A stretch of DNA of 38,027 nt from Streptomyces bambusae (GTDB taxonomy: Bacteria; Actinomycetota; Actinomycetes; Streptomycetales; Streptomycetaceae), in NCBI RefSeq assembly GCF_019400985.1, contig NZ_WTFF01000025.1, positions 1 through 38,027 on the forward strand, read 5' to 3'. Below are positions 9,401 through 17,229 of the stretch, piece after piece. How positions within the stretch are numbered: position 1 is the first letter of the stretch; the number at the start of each line of letters is the position of its first letter. The notes below the pieces were generated by a model, which ran no database searches, was not told where the DNA came from, and worked only from the letters and a program-made list of their open reading frames with translations. The position numbers were made by a program, and so were the translations under genes.

Positions 9401-10051
9401 TTAGGCGGCCACGCCCACCGCGTGGCCCGCCGTGGCCGGGTCGTCCAGGCAGGTGAGCAGCGCATCCGCCACGTCCGCGCGGCCGATGGTCCTACCGCCC
9501 GGCACATTGCTGTCCACCACGCGCCGGTAGGTGCCGGTGCGCGGCCTGTCGAGGAGCATGGGCGGCCGGATCACGGTCCACTCCGTGTCGCTCGCGCCCA
9601 TCACCTCCTCCATCACCGCGAGATCGGCGTAGTGGTCCCGCAGCAGGGTGCGCAGCAGCGGGAGGACGACGGCGCGGGTGAACACGCCCTCGCCGTCCGC
9701 CCTCGGGCCGAGCGGCGCGGCGCTGACCGCGGACAGCCGTCGTACGCCCGTCCGGTCCATGGCCGCGATGATCGCGCGCAGCGCCGGGCCCGCGACGGGT
9801 GCGGCCTTGGCCTGCTTGTTGCTCGCCGCGCCCAGCGCGGAGACCACCGCGTCGCGGCCGGTCACGACCGGGACCAGGGCCTCCCGGTCGGTCACGTCGG
9901 ACACCGTGACGACCTGGAGCCGCTCGTGGGCGGGGACCGGCAGGCGTGCCGGATCGCGCACCACCGCGGTCACCTCGTGGCCCGCCTCCAGCGCCTGCCG
10001 TACGACCTCGCGGCCCACCCCGCCGGTCGCTCCGAAAACCGTGATCCTCAT
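9401..10051 (-). CDS. NAD(P)H-binding oxidoreductase, atypical SDR (NmrA/SDR5-like)
   Basis: The 216-residue protein starts with the Rossmann motif FGATGGVGREVVRQAL (GxxGxxG at residues 7-13), followed by VTAVVRDPARL and DAVVSALGA. It lacks the classical YxxxK triad, as in NmrA-like or flavin-reductase-like atypical short-chain dehydrogenases. The WTVIRPPMLLD segment after the centre is typical of the family. It probably binds NADPH as a quinone reductase, flavin reductase or redox sensor; the substrate is unknown. AGGGGG lies 5 nt before the ATG. It is divergent from the TetR gene, 67 bp away, with one perfect 20-bp operator 25 bp upstream of its start, so it is the probable target of that regulator. 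Confidence 0.85.
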   Translation of the reverse strand: MRITVFGATGGVGREVVRQALEAGHEVTAVVRDPARLPVPAHERLQVVTVSDVTDREALVPVVTGRDAVVSALGAASNKQAKAAPVAGPALRAIIAAMDRTGVRRLSAVSAAPLGPRADGEGVFTRAVVLPLLRTLLRDHYADLAVMEEVMGASDTEWTVIRPPMLLDRPRTGTYRRVVDSNVPGGRTIGRADVADALLTCLDDPATAGHAVGVAA

Positions 10052-10076
10052 GTCTGCCCCCTACGGGATGCGAGGT

Positions 10077-10096
10077 GGGTGAGCATTCACTCACCC
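10077..10096. promoter_or_regulatory. TetR-type operator O1 (reductase side)
   Basis: A perfect dyad with half-sites GGGTGAG and CTCACCC separated by 6 bp (CATTCA). It is an exact inverted copy of O2, centre-to-centre 32 bp or about three helical turns. Confidence 0.8.
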
Positions 10097-10108
10097 CTGC
10101 TTCCGCTA

Positions 10109-10128
10109 GGGTGAGTGAATGCTCACCC
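10109..10128. promoter_or_regulatory. TetR-type operator O2, overlapping the TetR start codon
   Basis: It has the same half-sites GGGTGAG-N6-CTCACCC, with spacer TGAATG. The ATG of the TetR gene (10119-10121) lies inside it, and the -10-like TAGGGT (10107-10112) overlaps its left edge, so binding should block transcription of the regulator itself. Confidence 0.8.
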
Positions 10129-10724
10129 CGAAGTCAAGCCGCCCCACCCCGGAACGCCTGCTGGACGCGGCCGAGAAGCTGATGCGCACCACGGGCCTGG
10201 CCAACGCCACCACCAAGGCCATCGCGCGCGAGGCCGGATGTTCGGAGGCCGCCCTCTACAAGCACTTCGCGAACAAGGAAGAGCTGTTCGTACGCGTCCT
10301 GACGGAGCGCTCCCCCAATGCCGGCCCGTTCCTCGCAGCCCTCACGGCCGACCCCGGCGAGCGTCCCGTCGAGGAACGCCTGACGGACATCGCCCGGCTC
10401 GGCTCGCTCTTCTACGCGGACGCCATGCCGATGGCCGCGTCGCTGTTCGCCGAACCGGCCCTGCTCACCCGCCACCGGGAGGGCCTCCAGAAGATCGGCA
10501 AGGGCCCGCACATGGTGCTCGACGCCCTCGTCGACTGCCTCGCGGGGGAACAGGGCCGGGGCCGGATCCGGGCCGACGCCGATCCGCGCGCCGCCGCGTC
10601 ACTGCTGCTCGGCGCCTGCTTCCAGCGGGCGTTCTTCCTGCACTTCTCCGGCAGCGAGGCGGTCCAGCCCGTCGACGAGTTCGCCGCGGCCGTCGCCCGC
10701 ACCACCTGGGCGGCGATCCGCTGA
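10119..10724 (+). CDS. TetR/AcrR family transcriptional regulator
   Basis: The 201-residue protein has the TetR DNA-binding domain at residues 10-56: TPERLLDAAEKLMRTTGL, then the HTH with TTKAIAREAGCSEAALYKHF and the typical NKEELF. The helical C-terminal ligand/dimer domain is unrecognised. There is no SD, and TAGGGT (10107-10112) ends 6 nt before the ATG, so the mRNA is probably leaderless. The twin operators in the 67-bp divergent region indicate autorepression and repression of the reductase gene, presumably relieved by a small molecule that the reductase helps remove. That functional link is inference. Confidence 0.9.
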   Translation: MLTPKSSRPTPERLLDAAEKLMRTTGLANATTKAIAREAGCSEAALYKHFANKEELFVRVLTERSPNAGPFLAALTADPGERPVEERLTDIARLGSLFYADAMPMAASLFAEPALLTRHREGLQKIGKGPHMVLDALVDCLAGEQGRGRIRADADPRAAASLLLGACFQRAFFLHFSGSEAVQPVDEFAAAVARTTWAAIR

Positions 10725-10838
10725 GCCCGCTGCCGGGCAGCACCGGAGCCGGCCTCCGGGCAGTCGCCGCAGTCGGCCGCCGGCTCGCCCGGGTCGAAGA
10801 CGGCCGCCGGACCGGGCTGCTGGGACCCGGCCCCCGTG

Positions 10839-11732
10839 CTAAGCGCCGATCTCCGCCGCGTACGGGGGTTCCGCCCCGGCCCGGGTGCAGGTGAGCGCGG
10901 CCGCGTGGGCGGCGTACGCGAGCGCGGCCGGCCAGTCGACCGGGCCGGCCGCCGCCGCGAGGCGGTGCAGCAGGGCCGCGTTGACGGTGTCGCCCGCGCC
11001 GATCGTGTCCGCGACCTCGACCGCCCGGGCCGGCACCCGGTGCTCCTGCCCGTCCCGGGTCCGCACGGTCAGGCCCGCCGCGCCCCGGGTCAGCACCACC
11101 GCGTCCGGCCCCGCCGCCAGCCAGTCGTCCACCCGGCCGCCGAGCCACCGGGCGTCCTCCTCGGACAGCTTCAGCACCGACACGTACGGCAGCCAGCCCA
11201 GGAAGCGGGAACGGTACGCCTTCGCGTCCGGGATCAGCGCCGGGCGGATGTTGGGGTCCAGCAGCGTCAGAAGCCCGCGCCGGGACTCCCGGCGCAGCAG
11301 GGCCTCGTACGCGCCCGCTCCCGGCTCCAGCGCCAGCGAGCAGGTGCCCAGTGCCAGGGCCCGGGTGCCCGCGGGCAGCGCCGGCGGCAGCGTGAACAGC
11401 CGGTCCGCGGTGCCCTCCACGTAGAAGCCGTAGACCGCCGAGCCGTCCGGGCCCAGCGAGGGCACCGCGAGCGTCGTCGGCTCCGGCCCCCGCTGCACGA
11501 GCGACAGGTCCACCCCGGCCGCCCGCAGGCCGGCCAGCAGCGCCTCGCCGAAGCCGTCCGTCGACACCCGGGAGCAGAAGGCGACCCGCGCGCCGAGCCG
11601 CCCGAGCGCCAGCGCCGTGTTGTACGGGCCCCCGCCCGGCCGCGGCAGCAGGGCGCCCGGCGGCTGCGCCACGGGCACCAGGTCGATCAGGGCCTCTCCA
11701 CCGACGACGATCACATCCGGAACGTATCCCAC
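10839..11732 (-). CDS. PfkB family carbohydrate kinase (fructokinase/ribokinase-like)
   Basis: The 297-residue protein has both PfkB signatures: GGGPYNTALALGRLGARVAF (about 34-53) and DTIGAGDTVNAALL (about 244-257), with catalytic Asp in GAGD. It begins with the Rossmann-like VIVVGGEALIDLV. It phosphorylates a sugar with ATP in the cytosol; fructokinase is the closest impression, but sugar specificity is not decidable here. GTG 11732 is the longest plausible start; GTG about six codons later is an alternative because no clear SD is seen. It is convergent with the TetR gene (114 bp) and divergent from the Rieske gene. Confidence 0.85.
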   Translation of the reverse strand: MGYVPDVIVVGGEALIDLVPVAQPPGALLPRPGGGPYNTALALGRLGARVAFCSRVSTDGFGEALLAGLRAAGVDLSLVQRGPEPTTLAVPSLGPDGSAVYGFYVEGTADRLFTLPPALPAGTRALALGTCSLALEPGAGAYEALLRRESRRGLLTLLDPNIRPALIPDAKAYRSRFLGWLPYVSVLKLSEEDARWLGGRVDDWLAAGPDAVVLTRGAAGLTVRTRDGQEHRVPARAVEVADTIGAGDTVNAALLHRLAAAAGPVDWPAALAYAAHAAALTCTRAGAEPPYAAEIGA

Positions 11733-11885
11733 CGAGCGGAGTCACCGATACCGGCGCCGGCGCTGGGACCGGTCCCGGCACCTGCACCGGCCCCGTCCCG
11801 GCCCCGTCCCGGTCCCGGTCGCCCGGCGCCGCGGCCCCGCCGGTATCGTCGTCGGACGTACCGAACCGCCCGACCTGGAGTCACC

Positions 11886-12314
11886 ATGCCCGCGCAGCCC
11901 GCCGCCCGCCGAACCGTGCTCAAGGGGGCCGCAGCCCTGGCCGGGGCCGCCGCCGGCGCGGGCGCGCTCAGCGCCTGCTCCACCGCGACCAACAGCGGCG
12001 GTACCACGCCCCCCACGCCCACCGCCCCGGTGGAGCTGGGCGCGGCGGCCGACGTACCCGTGGGCGGCGCGAAGCTCTACCGGGAGCGCAAGCTCGTGGT
12101 CAGCTGCCCTGCCGAGGGGCAGTACAAGGCGTTCAGCGCCCAGTGCACGCACGCCGGCTGCGTCCTGGACAAGATCGAGGACGGCGAGGGCAACTGCCCC
12201 TGCCACCGCAGCCGCTTCGACGTCTCCACCGGCAAGGTCCTGCGCGGCCCGGCCACCGACCCGCTGCCCGCGGTCCCGGTGCGCGTCGAGGGCGGCAAGC
12301 TCATCGCGGGCTGA
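11886..12314 (+). CDS. Rieske 2Fe-2S protein, Tat-exported lipoprotein
   Basis: The 142-residue protein has a twin-arginine signal (A-R8-R9-TVLKG) followed by a hydrophobic Ala/Gly stretch and lipobox LSAC with C31 as the lipidation site, so a folded cluster protein anchored outside the membrane is expected. Box 1 is C87-T-H89-AG-C92 and box 2 is C104-P-C106-H107; C87/H89/C104/H107 are the cluster ligands and C92/C106 the usual disulfide. It is only a Rieske domain plus a Ser/Thr/Pro linker, with no oxygenase or cytochrome partner next to it, so its electron partners are unknown. GGAG lies 5 nt before the ATG. Its stop codon is the first repeat of a 9-bp tandem array. Confidence 0.92.
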   Translation: MPAQPAARRTVLKGAAALAGAAAGAGALSACSTATNSGGTTPPTPTAPVELGAAADVPVGGAKLYRERKLVVSCPAEGQYKAFSAQCTHAGCVLDKIEDGEGNCPCHRSRFDVSTGKVLRGPATDPLPAVPVRVEGGKLIAG

Positions 12315-12352
12315 GCGGGCTGAGCGGGCTGAGCGGGCTGAGCGGGCTGAGC
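12308..12352 (+). repeat. five tandem copies of a 9-bp unit (GGGCTGAGC)
   Basis: The unit repeats perfectly five times. Because 9 is a multiple of 3, every unit supplies a TGA in the Rieske reading frame, giving five in-frame stops in a row, the first being the real stop (12312-12314). The array lies between convergent genes. Confidence 0.95.
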
Positions 12353-12371
12353 GGGCCGCTCGCCCGCGGGA

Positions 12372-13310
12372 TCAGTCCCAGTCCCAGGCGATCCCCAGGA
12401 TCCCCCGCCTGACCCCCGGGTCCACCAGGTGCACCGAGCGGTGCCGCCCGCTCGGGGTCAGATCGGCCAGGTCCCGCCGCGGGGCGCCCGGCCCGGCCTG
12501 GCTGAAGCGGCGGCAGCGCACCGGCAGGGCGGCCTCGTCGAAGCGGACCTGGAGCACGTACTGCCCGCCGGCGTAGCCGAAGCCCCGGACGTACTCGGTG
12601 CTGCGGCCGGCGGTCCCGTCCTCGAAGCCGTAGCCGAAGACGTACGTGTCCCCGTGCCGCAGCCGGGCGTCGAAGAGCAGCTCGGCGACCACCACCGCGG
12701 CCTCCCGGTGCCGCCGTATCCGCCCCGGCCGGCAGTTCTCGTAGGCCACCACCTCCACCCCCTCCGGGGCGCAGCCGGGGTCGCCGTGGTGGACGGCGAG
12801 GTAGCGGTCGATCCCGTCCCGGTGCGCGCGCACCACGTGCTGCGAGGCCCGGCCCACCAGCTCGCCGGCGGCCCCGATGCGCACCCGCTCGTGATGGCCC
12901 ACGGTGTGCAGCCCGCCGTCCGCCGGCAGCTCCATGCCGGCCAGCAGCTCCTCGACGGCCGCGCCCACGTCCAGCAGCGCCCGGTAGGAGCGCGCGGCCG
13001 TCCGCGCGGAGTCGGCCGCGGCGGCGTCCGGTGCGGCCAGCAGCCGCACCAGAGAACCGTCGGGCAGCTCCAGGATCTGCTCCAGCGCCCGCACCGCCTT
13101 GACGGACTCGTGGCGCTGCGGCCGCCGCGCGCCCTGCTGCCAGTAGCTGAGGCTGGTCACCCCGACCCTGATGCCGCGGGCGGCCAGCCGGTGCTGCACC
13201 CGTTGCAGCGGCAGTCCGCGCACGGCCAGCGCCGTGCGTAAGGCGAGGTGGAAGGGCCCGGTGCGCAGCACTTGAGCCAGTTCCGCGGCCGGGTCGCGGG
13301 TCGATCGCAC
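12372..13310 (-). CDS. helix-turn-helix (XRE-like) transcriptional regulator
   Basis: The 312-residue protein has an N-terminal HTH region, with RGIRVGVTSLSYWQQGARRPQ (about 45-65) as the probable recognition region and ESVKAVRALEQILELPDGSLVRLL after it. This is the cytosolic XRE-like layout common in actinobacterial regulators with a large unrecognised C-terminal domain ending in GIAWDWD. The GTG at 13310 is well supported: AGGAGGAG lies about 7 nt upstream. It is divergent from the secreted peptidase operon. Three CGTTCAC-type sites in the shared region, one a perfect 12-bp palindrome just before its SD, suggest autoregulation and control of the peptidase genes; this is inference. Confidence 0.75.
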   Translation of the reverse strand: MRSTRDPAAELAQVLRTGPFHLALRTALAVRGLPLQRVQHRLAARGIRVGVTSLSYWQQGARRPQRHESVKAVRALEQILELPDGSLVRLLAAPDAAAADSARTAARSYRALLDVGAAVEELLAGMELPADGGLHTVGHHERVRIGAAGELVGRASQHVVRAHRDGIDRYLAVHHGDPGCAPEGVEVVAYENCRPGRIRRHREAAVVVAELLFDARLRHGDTYVFGYGFEDGTAGRSTEYVRGFGYAGGQYVLQVRFDEAALPVRCRRFSQAGPGAPRRDLADLTPSGRHRSVHLVDPGVRRGILGIAWDWD

Positions 13311-13323
13311 TGTGGCTCCTCCT

Positions 13324-13423
13324 GTGAACGTTCACCCGTGGGGGGCGGACGGCAGGCTGGGGAAGGCCTGTGGTCCAGGTGACGGGAGGGCCGCCGTTCA
13401 CACCGCAGCCTCTCCGTTCACAC
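13324..13423. promoter_or_regulatory. cluster of CGTTCAC operator-like sites
   Basis: GTGAACGTTCAC (13324-13335) is a perfect palindrome right before the HTH gene's SD. CGTTCACAC recurs at 13395-13403 and 13415-13423, 20 bp apart (two helical turns). All three share CGTTCAC in the same orientation. Confidence 0.5.
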
Positions 13424-13450
13424 TGCAATGTCACCGCGTAGTGAAGCCTG

Positions 13451-13480
13451 TTGACCAGATCGCGACAACTCCCTGATGCT
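13451..13480 (+). promoter_or_regulatory. putative promoter of the peptidase operon
   Basis: TTGACC (13451-13456) is a good -35 and GATGCT (13475-13480) a moderate -10, 18 bp apart. The predicted start near 13487 gives a leader of about 58 nt with an SD before 13545. Confidence 0.4.
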
Positions 13481-13544
13481 CCTCCACAGCGTCCGGACGC
13501 GCTCCTCCACCCCCACATCCCATTCCCCACATGGGAGGAACGCG

Positions 13545-14144
13545 ATGCGCAACCGAAACGGGCGGCTCACCCTGGCCGCCTTCGCCACCACCCTCCTGTT
13601 CGCCCTGTCCACCGGAGCGGCCACCGCCGCCGGCTCCGGTGCGGGTGCGCAGGGTCAGGCCCTCGCCGCCAAGCGGCTGGACATCACCATGCAGGCGCAG
13701 CAGAAGACCAACTGGTGCTGGGCCGCGGGAGGCAACACCATCGCCACCTGGTACGGCCGCGGCTACAGCCAGAACCAGTTCTGCAACGCGGCCTTCGGCC
13801 GCCAGCAGGGCACCGAGTGCCCCAACAACCAGGCCACCCTGGGCAACGTCCAGAACGGCCTGAGCTGGGCCGGCATCAACCCCGGCTCGTACGTGACCGG
13901 CTGGCTGCGCTACTCCACCGTGCAGAGCGAGATCAACGCGAACCGGCCGATCGAGACCCGCATCCAGTGGTCGAACGGCGGCGGCCACATGCACGTCATC
14001 TACGGCTACGACACCGCCAGCAGCTGGGTCTACTGGGGCGACCCCTGGCCCTCCTCCCGCCGCTACAACTGGGCCTCGCACGCCTGGTACACCGACAACA
14101 GCACCTTCTCCTGGACCCACTCCCTCTACCGGATCGGGGCGTGA
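13545..14144 (+). CDS. secreted papain-like cysteine peptidase
   Basis: The 199-residue protein has a Sec signal peptide (MRNRNGRL, then a hydrophobic core to about residue 27). The mature part has QQKTNWCWAAGGNTIATWY, the papain-like/C39-like/AvrRpt2-type active-site Cys motif, and GGHMHVIYGYD supplying the His, followed by WVYWGDPWPSSRRYNW, where Asp or Asn could complete the triad. Two further Cys (FCNAAFG, ECPNN) may form a disulfide. GGGAGGAA lies 4 nt before ATG 13545; the open frame from 13476 lacks an SD. Its stop overlaps a GTG and lies 5 bp before the ATG of the next gene, so the two are translationally coupled. Target is unknown. Confidence 0.85.
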   Translation: MRNRNGRLTLAAFATTLLFALSTGAATAAGSGAGAQGQALAAKRLDITMQAQQKTNWCWAAGGNTIATWYGRGYSQNQFCNAAFGRQQGTECPNNQATLGNVQNGLSWAGINPGSYVTGWLRYSTVQSEINANRPIETRIQWSNGGGHMHVIYGYDTASSWVYWGDPWPSSRRYNWASHAWYTDNSTFSWTHSLYRIGA

Positions 14145-14149
14145 CCGCC

Positions 14150-14941
14150 ATGACCGTGCGCCGCTCCGCCGCCCTCACCGCGGTCCTCGCCGCGGCCGCG
14201 CTGCTCGGCCTGGCCCCGCAGGCCTCGGCCGCGCCCGTCCCCCAGCCCACGGCCGCCACCGACGAGGTCAGGGCCGCCGCCCGGCAGGCCGCCGCCGCGC
14301 CGGAGACCCTCGCCACGCTGTCCCGGTTCTTCGCCCGCGACGGCGCGGCCGCGGCTGCGGCCGCCCCGTCCGACACCGCCCCGCCCCGGATCGAGGGCGA
14401 GCCGATACCCGTGCACCACCTCTCCCCGGACTTCGTCGCGGGCAAGGCCGGGGCGCCCGTGGCCCGGCTGGAGTTCCTGGCCAGCAAGGCGGTCGCCGCG
14501 GACGGCCGGCAGGCGGCCCTGTGGACCGCGCGGACCACGGCCGGCTGGCAGGTGGTGAACATCGCCGAGGGCGACGACGAGTTCCGCTACGCCCGGCTCG
14601 GCGCGCAGAAGCTGCCCGGCGGGACGGTGTTCCGCGAGCCGCAGATCGACGCGTGGTACGTCGCGCTGGGCGAGCGCGTCCTGCCGCTGGACGAGGACGG
14701 CGTGCGGGCGGTCGGCGACGGTGGCACGAGTCTGGCCGCGTACCGGGCGCGGGTCGCCCGGGCGTACGGGGACAAGCTGCCGGGGTCGGGGTATGCGAGG
14801 GACGGCCGGGCGGGGGGTTATGCGGAGGCTGACCTGGCCGGACCTGCTCCGGCTGCGGCCGCCGTGGCTGTCGGCGGCCTGGCCCTCGCCCTGGCCGGCG
14901 GGGCCGTCGTAGTCCGCCGCGTCCGGCGCGCCCAGAGCTGA
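14150..14941 (+). CDS. exported membrane-anchored protein coupled to the peptidase
   Basis: I do not recognise the family. The 263-residue protein has a Sec signal peptide (MTVRRSAALTAVLAAAALLG, cleavage after ASA), an Ala-rich region, a folded middle (about 75-210) with ARLEFLASKAVAADGRQAALWTA and GWQVVNIAEGDDEFRYARLG, and a single C-terminal membrane helix near 237-255 ended by RRVRR, so the body should face outside. GTG 14141, overlapping the peptidase stop, is an alternative start; GGATCGGGG precedes ATG 14150. Coupling suggests it is the partner of the peptidase, as inhibitor, substrate, pro-domain or cell-surface anchor; nothing in the sequence decides between these. Confidence 0.75.
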   Translation: MTVRRSAALTAVLAAAALLGLAPQASAAPVPQPTAATDEVRAAARQAAAAPETLATLSRFFARDGAAAAAAAPSDTAPPRIEGEPIPVHHLSPDFVAGKAGAPVARLEFLASKAVAADGRQAALWTARTTAGWQVVNIAEGDDEFRYARLGAQKLPGGTVFREPQIDAWYVALGERVLPLDEDGVRAVGDGGTSLAAYRARVARAYGDKLPGSGYARDGRAGGYAEADLAGPAPAAAAVAVGGLALALAGGAVVVRRVRRAQS

Positions 14942-14948
14942 GGCCGAC

Positions 14949-15159
14949 CGCTGCGCGGGGCCCTTTTCCCCACCCCGCCCCTTCCCGAAACTGGGCTCCG
15001 CCCCAGACCCCGCGCCTCAAACGCCGGCGAGGCTGGATCGTGCCCCGTAAGGGGCGCGGGGAACTGCGCGACCAGCCACAACGGACGGCAAGGGGCGGGG
15101 TCCGGGGCGGCAGCCCCGGTTACGGGAAGGGGCGGGGAGGGGACAGGCCCCGCGCAGCG
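14949..15159. repeat. palindromic dispersed element (copy A), MITE-like
   Basis: The outer arms CGCTGCGCGGGGCC (14949-14962) and GGCCCCGCGCAGCG (15146-15159) are a perfect 14-bp inverted pair. The next arms CCCCGCCCCTTCCCG (14973-14987) / CGGGAAGGGGCGGGG (15123-15137) are perfect over 15 bp. Inside lie the CTCAAACGCCGGCG module (15016-15029) and the GGGGCGCGGGGAACTGCGCG module (15051-15070) shared with 9321-9360. The arms and first module match the element at 30303-30494. It starts 8 bp after the previous stop codon and could also terminate transcription. Confidence 0.8.
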
Positions 15160-15198
15160 GTGGTGGCAGGGTGCGGGCCCGTTGTCGGTGGCCGCAAG

Positions 15199-15204
15199 TA
15201 GGGT
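15199..15204 (+). promoter_or_regulatory. -10-like hexamer for a leaderless uvrC operon transcript
   Basis: TAGGGT ends exactly 6 nt before ATG 15211, and there is no SD. The geometry matches the TetR and secG genes in this window. No clear -35 is visible. Confidence 0.5.
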
Positions 15205-15210
15205 TGGACC

Positions 15211-17229
15211 ATGGCCGACCCTTCCAGCTACCGCCCCCAGCCGGGACAGGTCCCCGACTCCCCGGGGGTCTACCGCTTCCGCGACGAGCACCGCCGCGTG
15301 ATCTACGTCGGGAAGGCCAAGAGCCTGCGCCAGCGCCTGGCCAACTACTTCCAGGACCTGGCCGGCCTGCACCCCCGTACGGCCACCATGGTGACCACCG
15401 CCGCCTCCGTCGAGTGGACCGTGGTCTCCACCGAGGTCGAGGCGCTCCAGCTGGAGTACTCCTGGATCAAGGAGTTCGACCCCCGGTTCAACGTCAAGTA
15501 CCGGGACGACAAGAGCTACCCCTCCCTCGCCGTCACGCTGGGCGAGCAGTACCCCCGGGTCCAGGTCATGCGCGGCCCCAAGAAGAAGGGCGTGCGCTAC
15601 TTCGGCCCGTACGCCCACGCCTGGGCCATCCGCGAGACCGTGGACCTGATGCTCCGGGTCTTCCCCGTCCGCACCTGCTCCGCCGGGGTCTTCAAGCGCT
15701 CCGCCCAGATCGGCCGGCCCTGCCTGCTCGGCTACATCGGCAAGTGCTCGGCCCCCTGCGTCGGCCGGATCAGCCCCGAGGACCACCGGGAACTGGCCGA
15801 GGACTTCTGCGACTTCATGGCCGGCCGCACGGGCGCCTACCTCTCCCGCCTGGAGAAGCAGATGCACGAGGCCGCCGAGGAGATGGAGTACGAGAAGGCC
15901 GCCCGGCTCCGCGACGACATAGGGGCCCTGCGCCGGGCCATGGAGAAGAACGCGGTGGTGCTCGCCGACGCCACCGACGCCGACCTGATCGCGGTCGCCG
16001 AGGACGAGCTCGAAGCGGCCGTCCAGATCTTCCACGTGCGCGGCGGCCGGGTCCGCGGCCAGCGCGGCTGGGTCACCGACAAGGTCGAGGCCGTCGACAC
16101 GGCCGGCCTCGTCGAGCACGCCCTCCAGCAGCTGTACGGCGAGGAGAGCGGCGAGAGCGTGCCCAAGGAGGTCCTGGTCCCGGCGCTGCCCGAGGACGCG
16201 CCCGCCCTCACCGAGTGGCTGGCCGGCCGCCGGGGCTCGCAGGTGAGCCTGCGCGTGCCGCAGCGCGGCGACAAGAAGGCCCTGATGGAGACCGTCCACC
16301 GCAACGCTCAGCAGTCCCTGGCCCTGCACAAGACCAAGCGCGCCAGCGACCTCACCACGCGCTCGCGCGCCCTGGAGGAGATCGCCGAGGCCCTGGAGCT
16401 GGACAGCGCCCCGCTGCGCATCGAGTGCTTCGACATCTCCCACCTCCAGGGCGACGACGTCGTGGCCTCCATGGTCGTCTTCGAGGACGGCCTGGCCCGC
16501 AAGAGCGAGTACCGGCGCTTCCAGGTGAAGTCCTTCGCCGGGCAGGACGACGTCCGCTCCATGCACGAGGTCGTCTCCCGCCGCTTCCGCCGCTACCTCC
16601 AGGAGAAGCTGAAGACGGGGGAGTGGACCCCCGAGGACGGCGACGAGCCCCTCGCCGAGGACGACGGCAGGCCCAAGCGCTTCGCCTACCCGCCGCAGCT
16701 CGTCGTGGTCGACGGCGGCCAGCCGCAGGTCGCGGCCGCCCGGCGGGCCCTGGACGAGCTCGGCATCGACGACGTGGCGGTGTGCGGCCTGGCCAAGCGG
16801 CTGGAGGAGGTCTGGCTGCCCGGCGAGTCGGACCCCGTGGTCCTGCCCCGCACCAGCGAGGGCCTCTACCTGCTGCAACGGGTCCGTGACGAAGCGCACA
16901 GGTTCGCCATCCAGTACCAGCGCAGCAAGCGCGGCAAGCGGCTCAAGGCAGGCCCCCTGGACGAGGTGCCGGGCCTCGGCGAGAGCCGCCGGCAGGCCCT
17001 GGTCAAGCACTTCGGTTCGGTGAAGAAGCTGAGACAGGCGACAATCGACCAGATCTGCGAGGTCCCGGGCATAGGCCGTAAGACGGCCGAGGCCGTGGCC
17101 GCGGCTCTCGCCCAGGTGGCCCCCGCGGCTCCTGCGGTCAACACGGCCACAGGGGAGATCATGGAGGACGAGACCCCCGCACCCGCGGGAACGACGTCCG
17201 AACGGGGGACGAGCCATGACCGATCGTGA
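15211..17229 (+). CDS. uvrC: UvrABC system protein C (excinuclease nuclease subunit)
   Basis: The 672-residue protein is the dual-incision nuclease of nucleotide excision repair. The N-terminal GIY-YIG domain begins with [20 protein letters not shown] (19-38). Then come a Cys cluster near 151-185, the UVR (UvrB-binding) motif [17 protein letters not shown] near 225-241, the RNase H-like C-terminal nuclease with [13 protein letters not shown] and [13 protein letters not shown], and two HhH motifs ([28 protein letters not shown]). ATG 15211 has no SD and probably starts a leaderless mRNA. It overlaps rapZ by 14 nt and heads the operon uvrC-rapZ-yvcK-whiA, an arrangement conserved in actinobacteria. 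Confidence 0.97.
   Translation: MADPSSYRPQPGQVPDSPGVYRFRDEHRRVIYVGKAKSLRQRLANYFQDLAGLHPRTATMVTTAASVEWTVVSTEVEALQLEYSWIKEFDPRFNVKYRDDKSYPSLAVTLGEQYPRVQVMRGPKKKGVRYFGPYAHAWAIRETVDLMLRVFPVRTCSAGVFKRSAQIGRPCLLGYIGKCSAPCVGRISPEDHRELAEDFCDFMAGRTGAYLSRLEKQMHEAAEEMEYEKAARLRDDIGALRRAMEKNAVVLADATDADLIAVAEDELEAAVQIFHVRGGRVRGQRGWVTDKVEAVDTAGLVEHALQQLYGEESGESVPKEVLVPALPEDAPALTEWLAGRRGSQVSLRVPQRGDKKALMETVHRNAQQSLALHKTKRASDLTTRSRALEEIAEALELDSAPLRIECFDISHLQGDDVVASMVVFEDGLARKSEYRRFQVKSFAGQDDVRSMHEVVSRRFRRYLQEKLKTGEWTPEDGDEPLAEDDGRPKRFAYPPQLVVVDGGQPQVAAARRALDELGIDDVAVCGLAKRLEEVWLPGESDPVVLPRTSEGLYLLQRVRDEAHRFAIQYQRSKRGKRLKAGPLDEVPGLGESRRQALVKHFGSVKKLRQATIDQICEVPGIGRKTAEAVAAALAQVAPAAPAVNTATGEIMEDETPAPAGTTSERGTSHDRS

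Noticed and set aside
11750..11822. GTCCCGG-type low-complexity run before the Rieske gene as a regulatory array
   Set aside because: The units are irregular and look like simple GC-rich slippage; no conserved spacing or dyad was found.
13476..13544. Upstream ATG for the papain-like peptidase
   Set aside because: It would put 23 polar residues ahead of a standard signal peptide and lies at or before the predicted transcription start; ATG 13545 has a strong SD.
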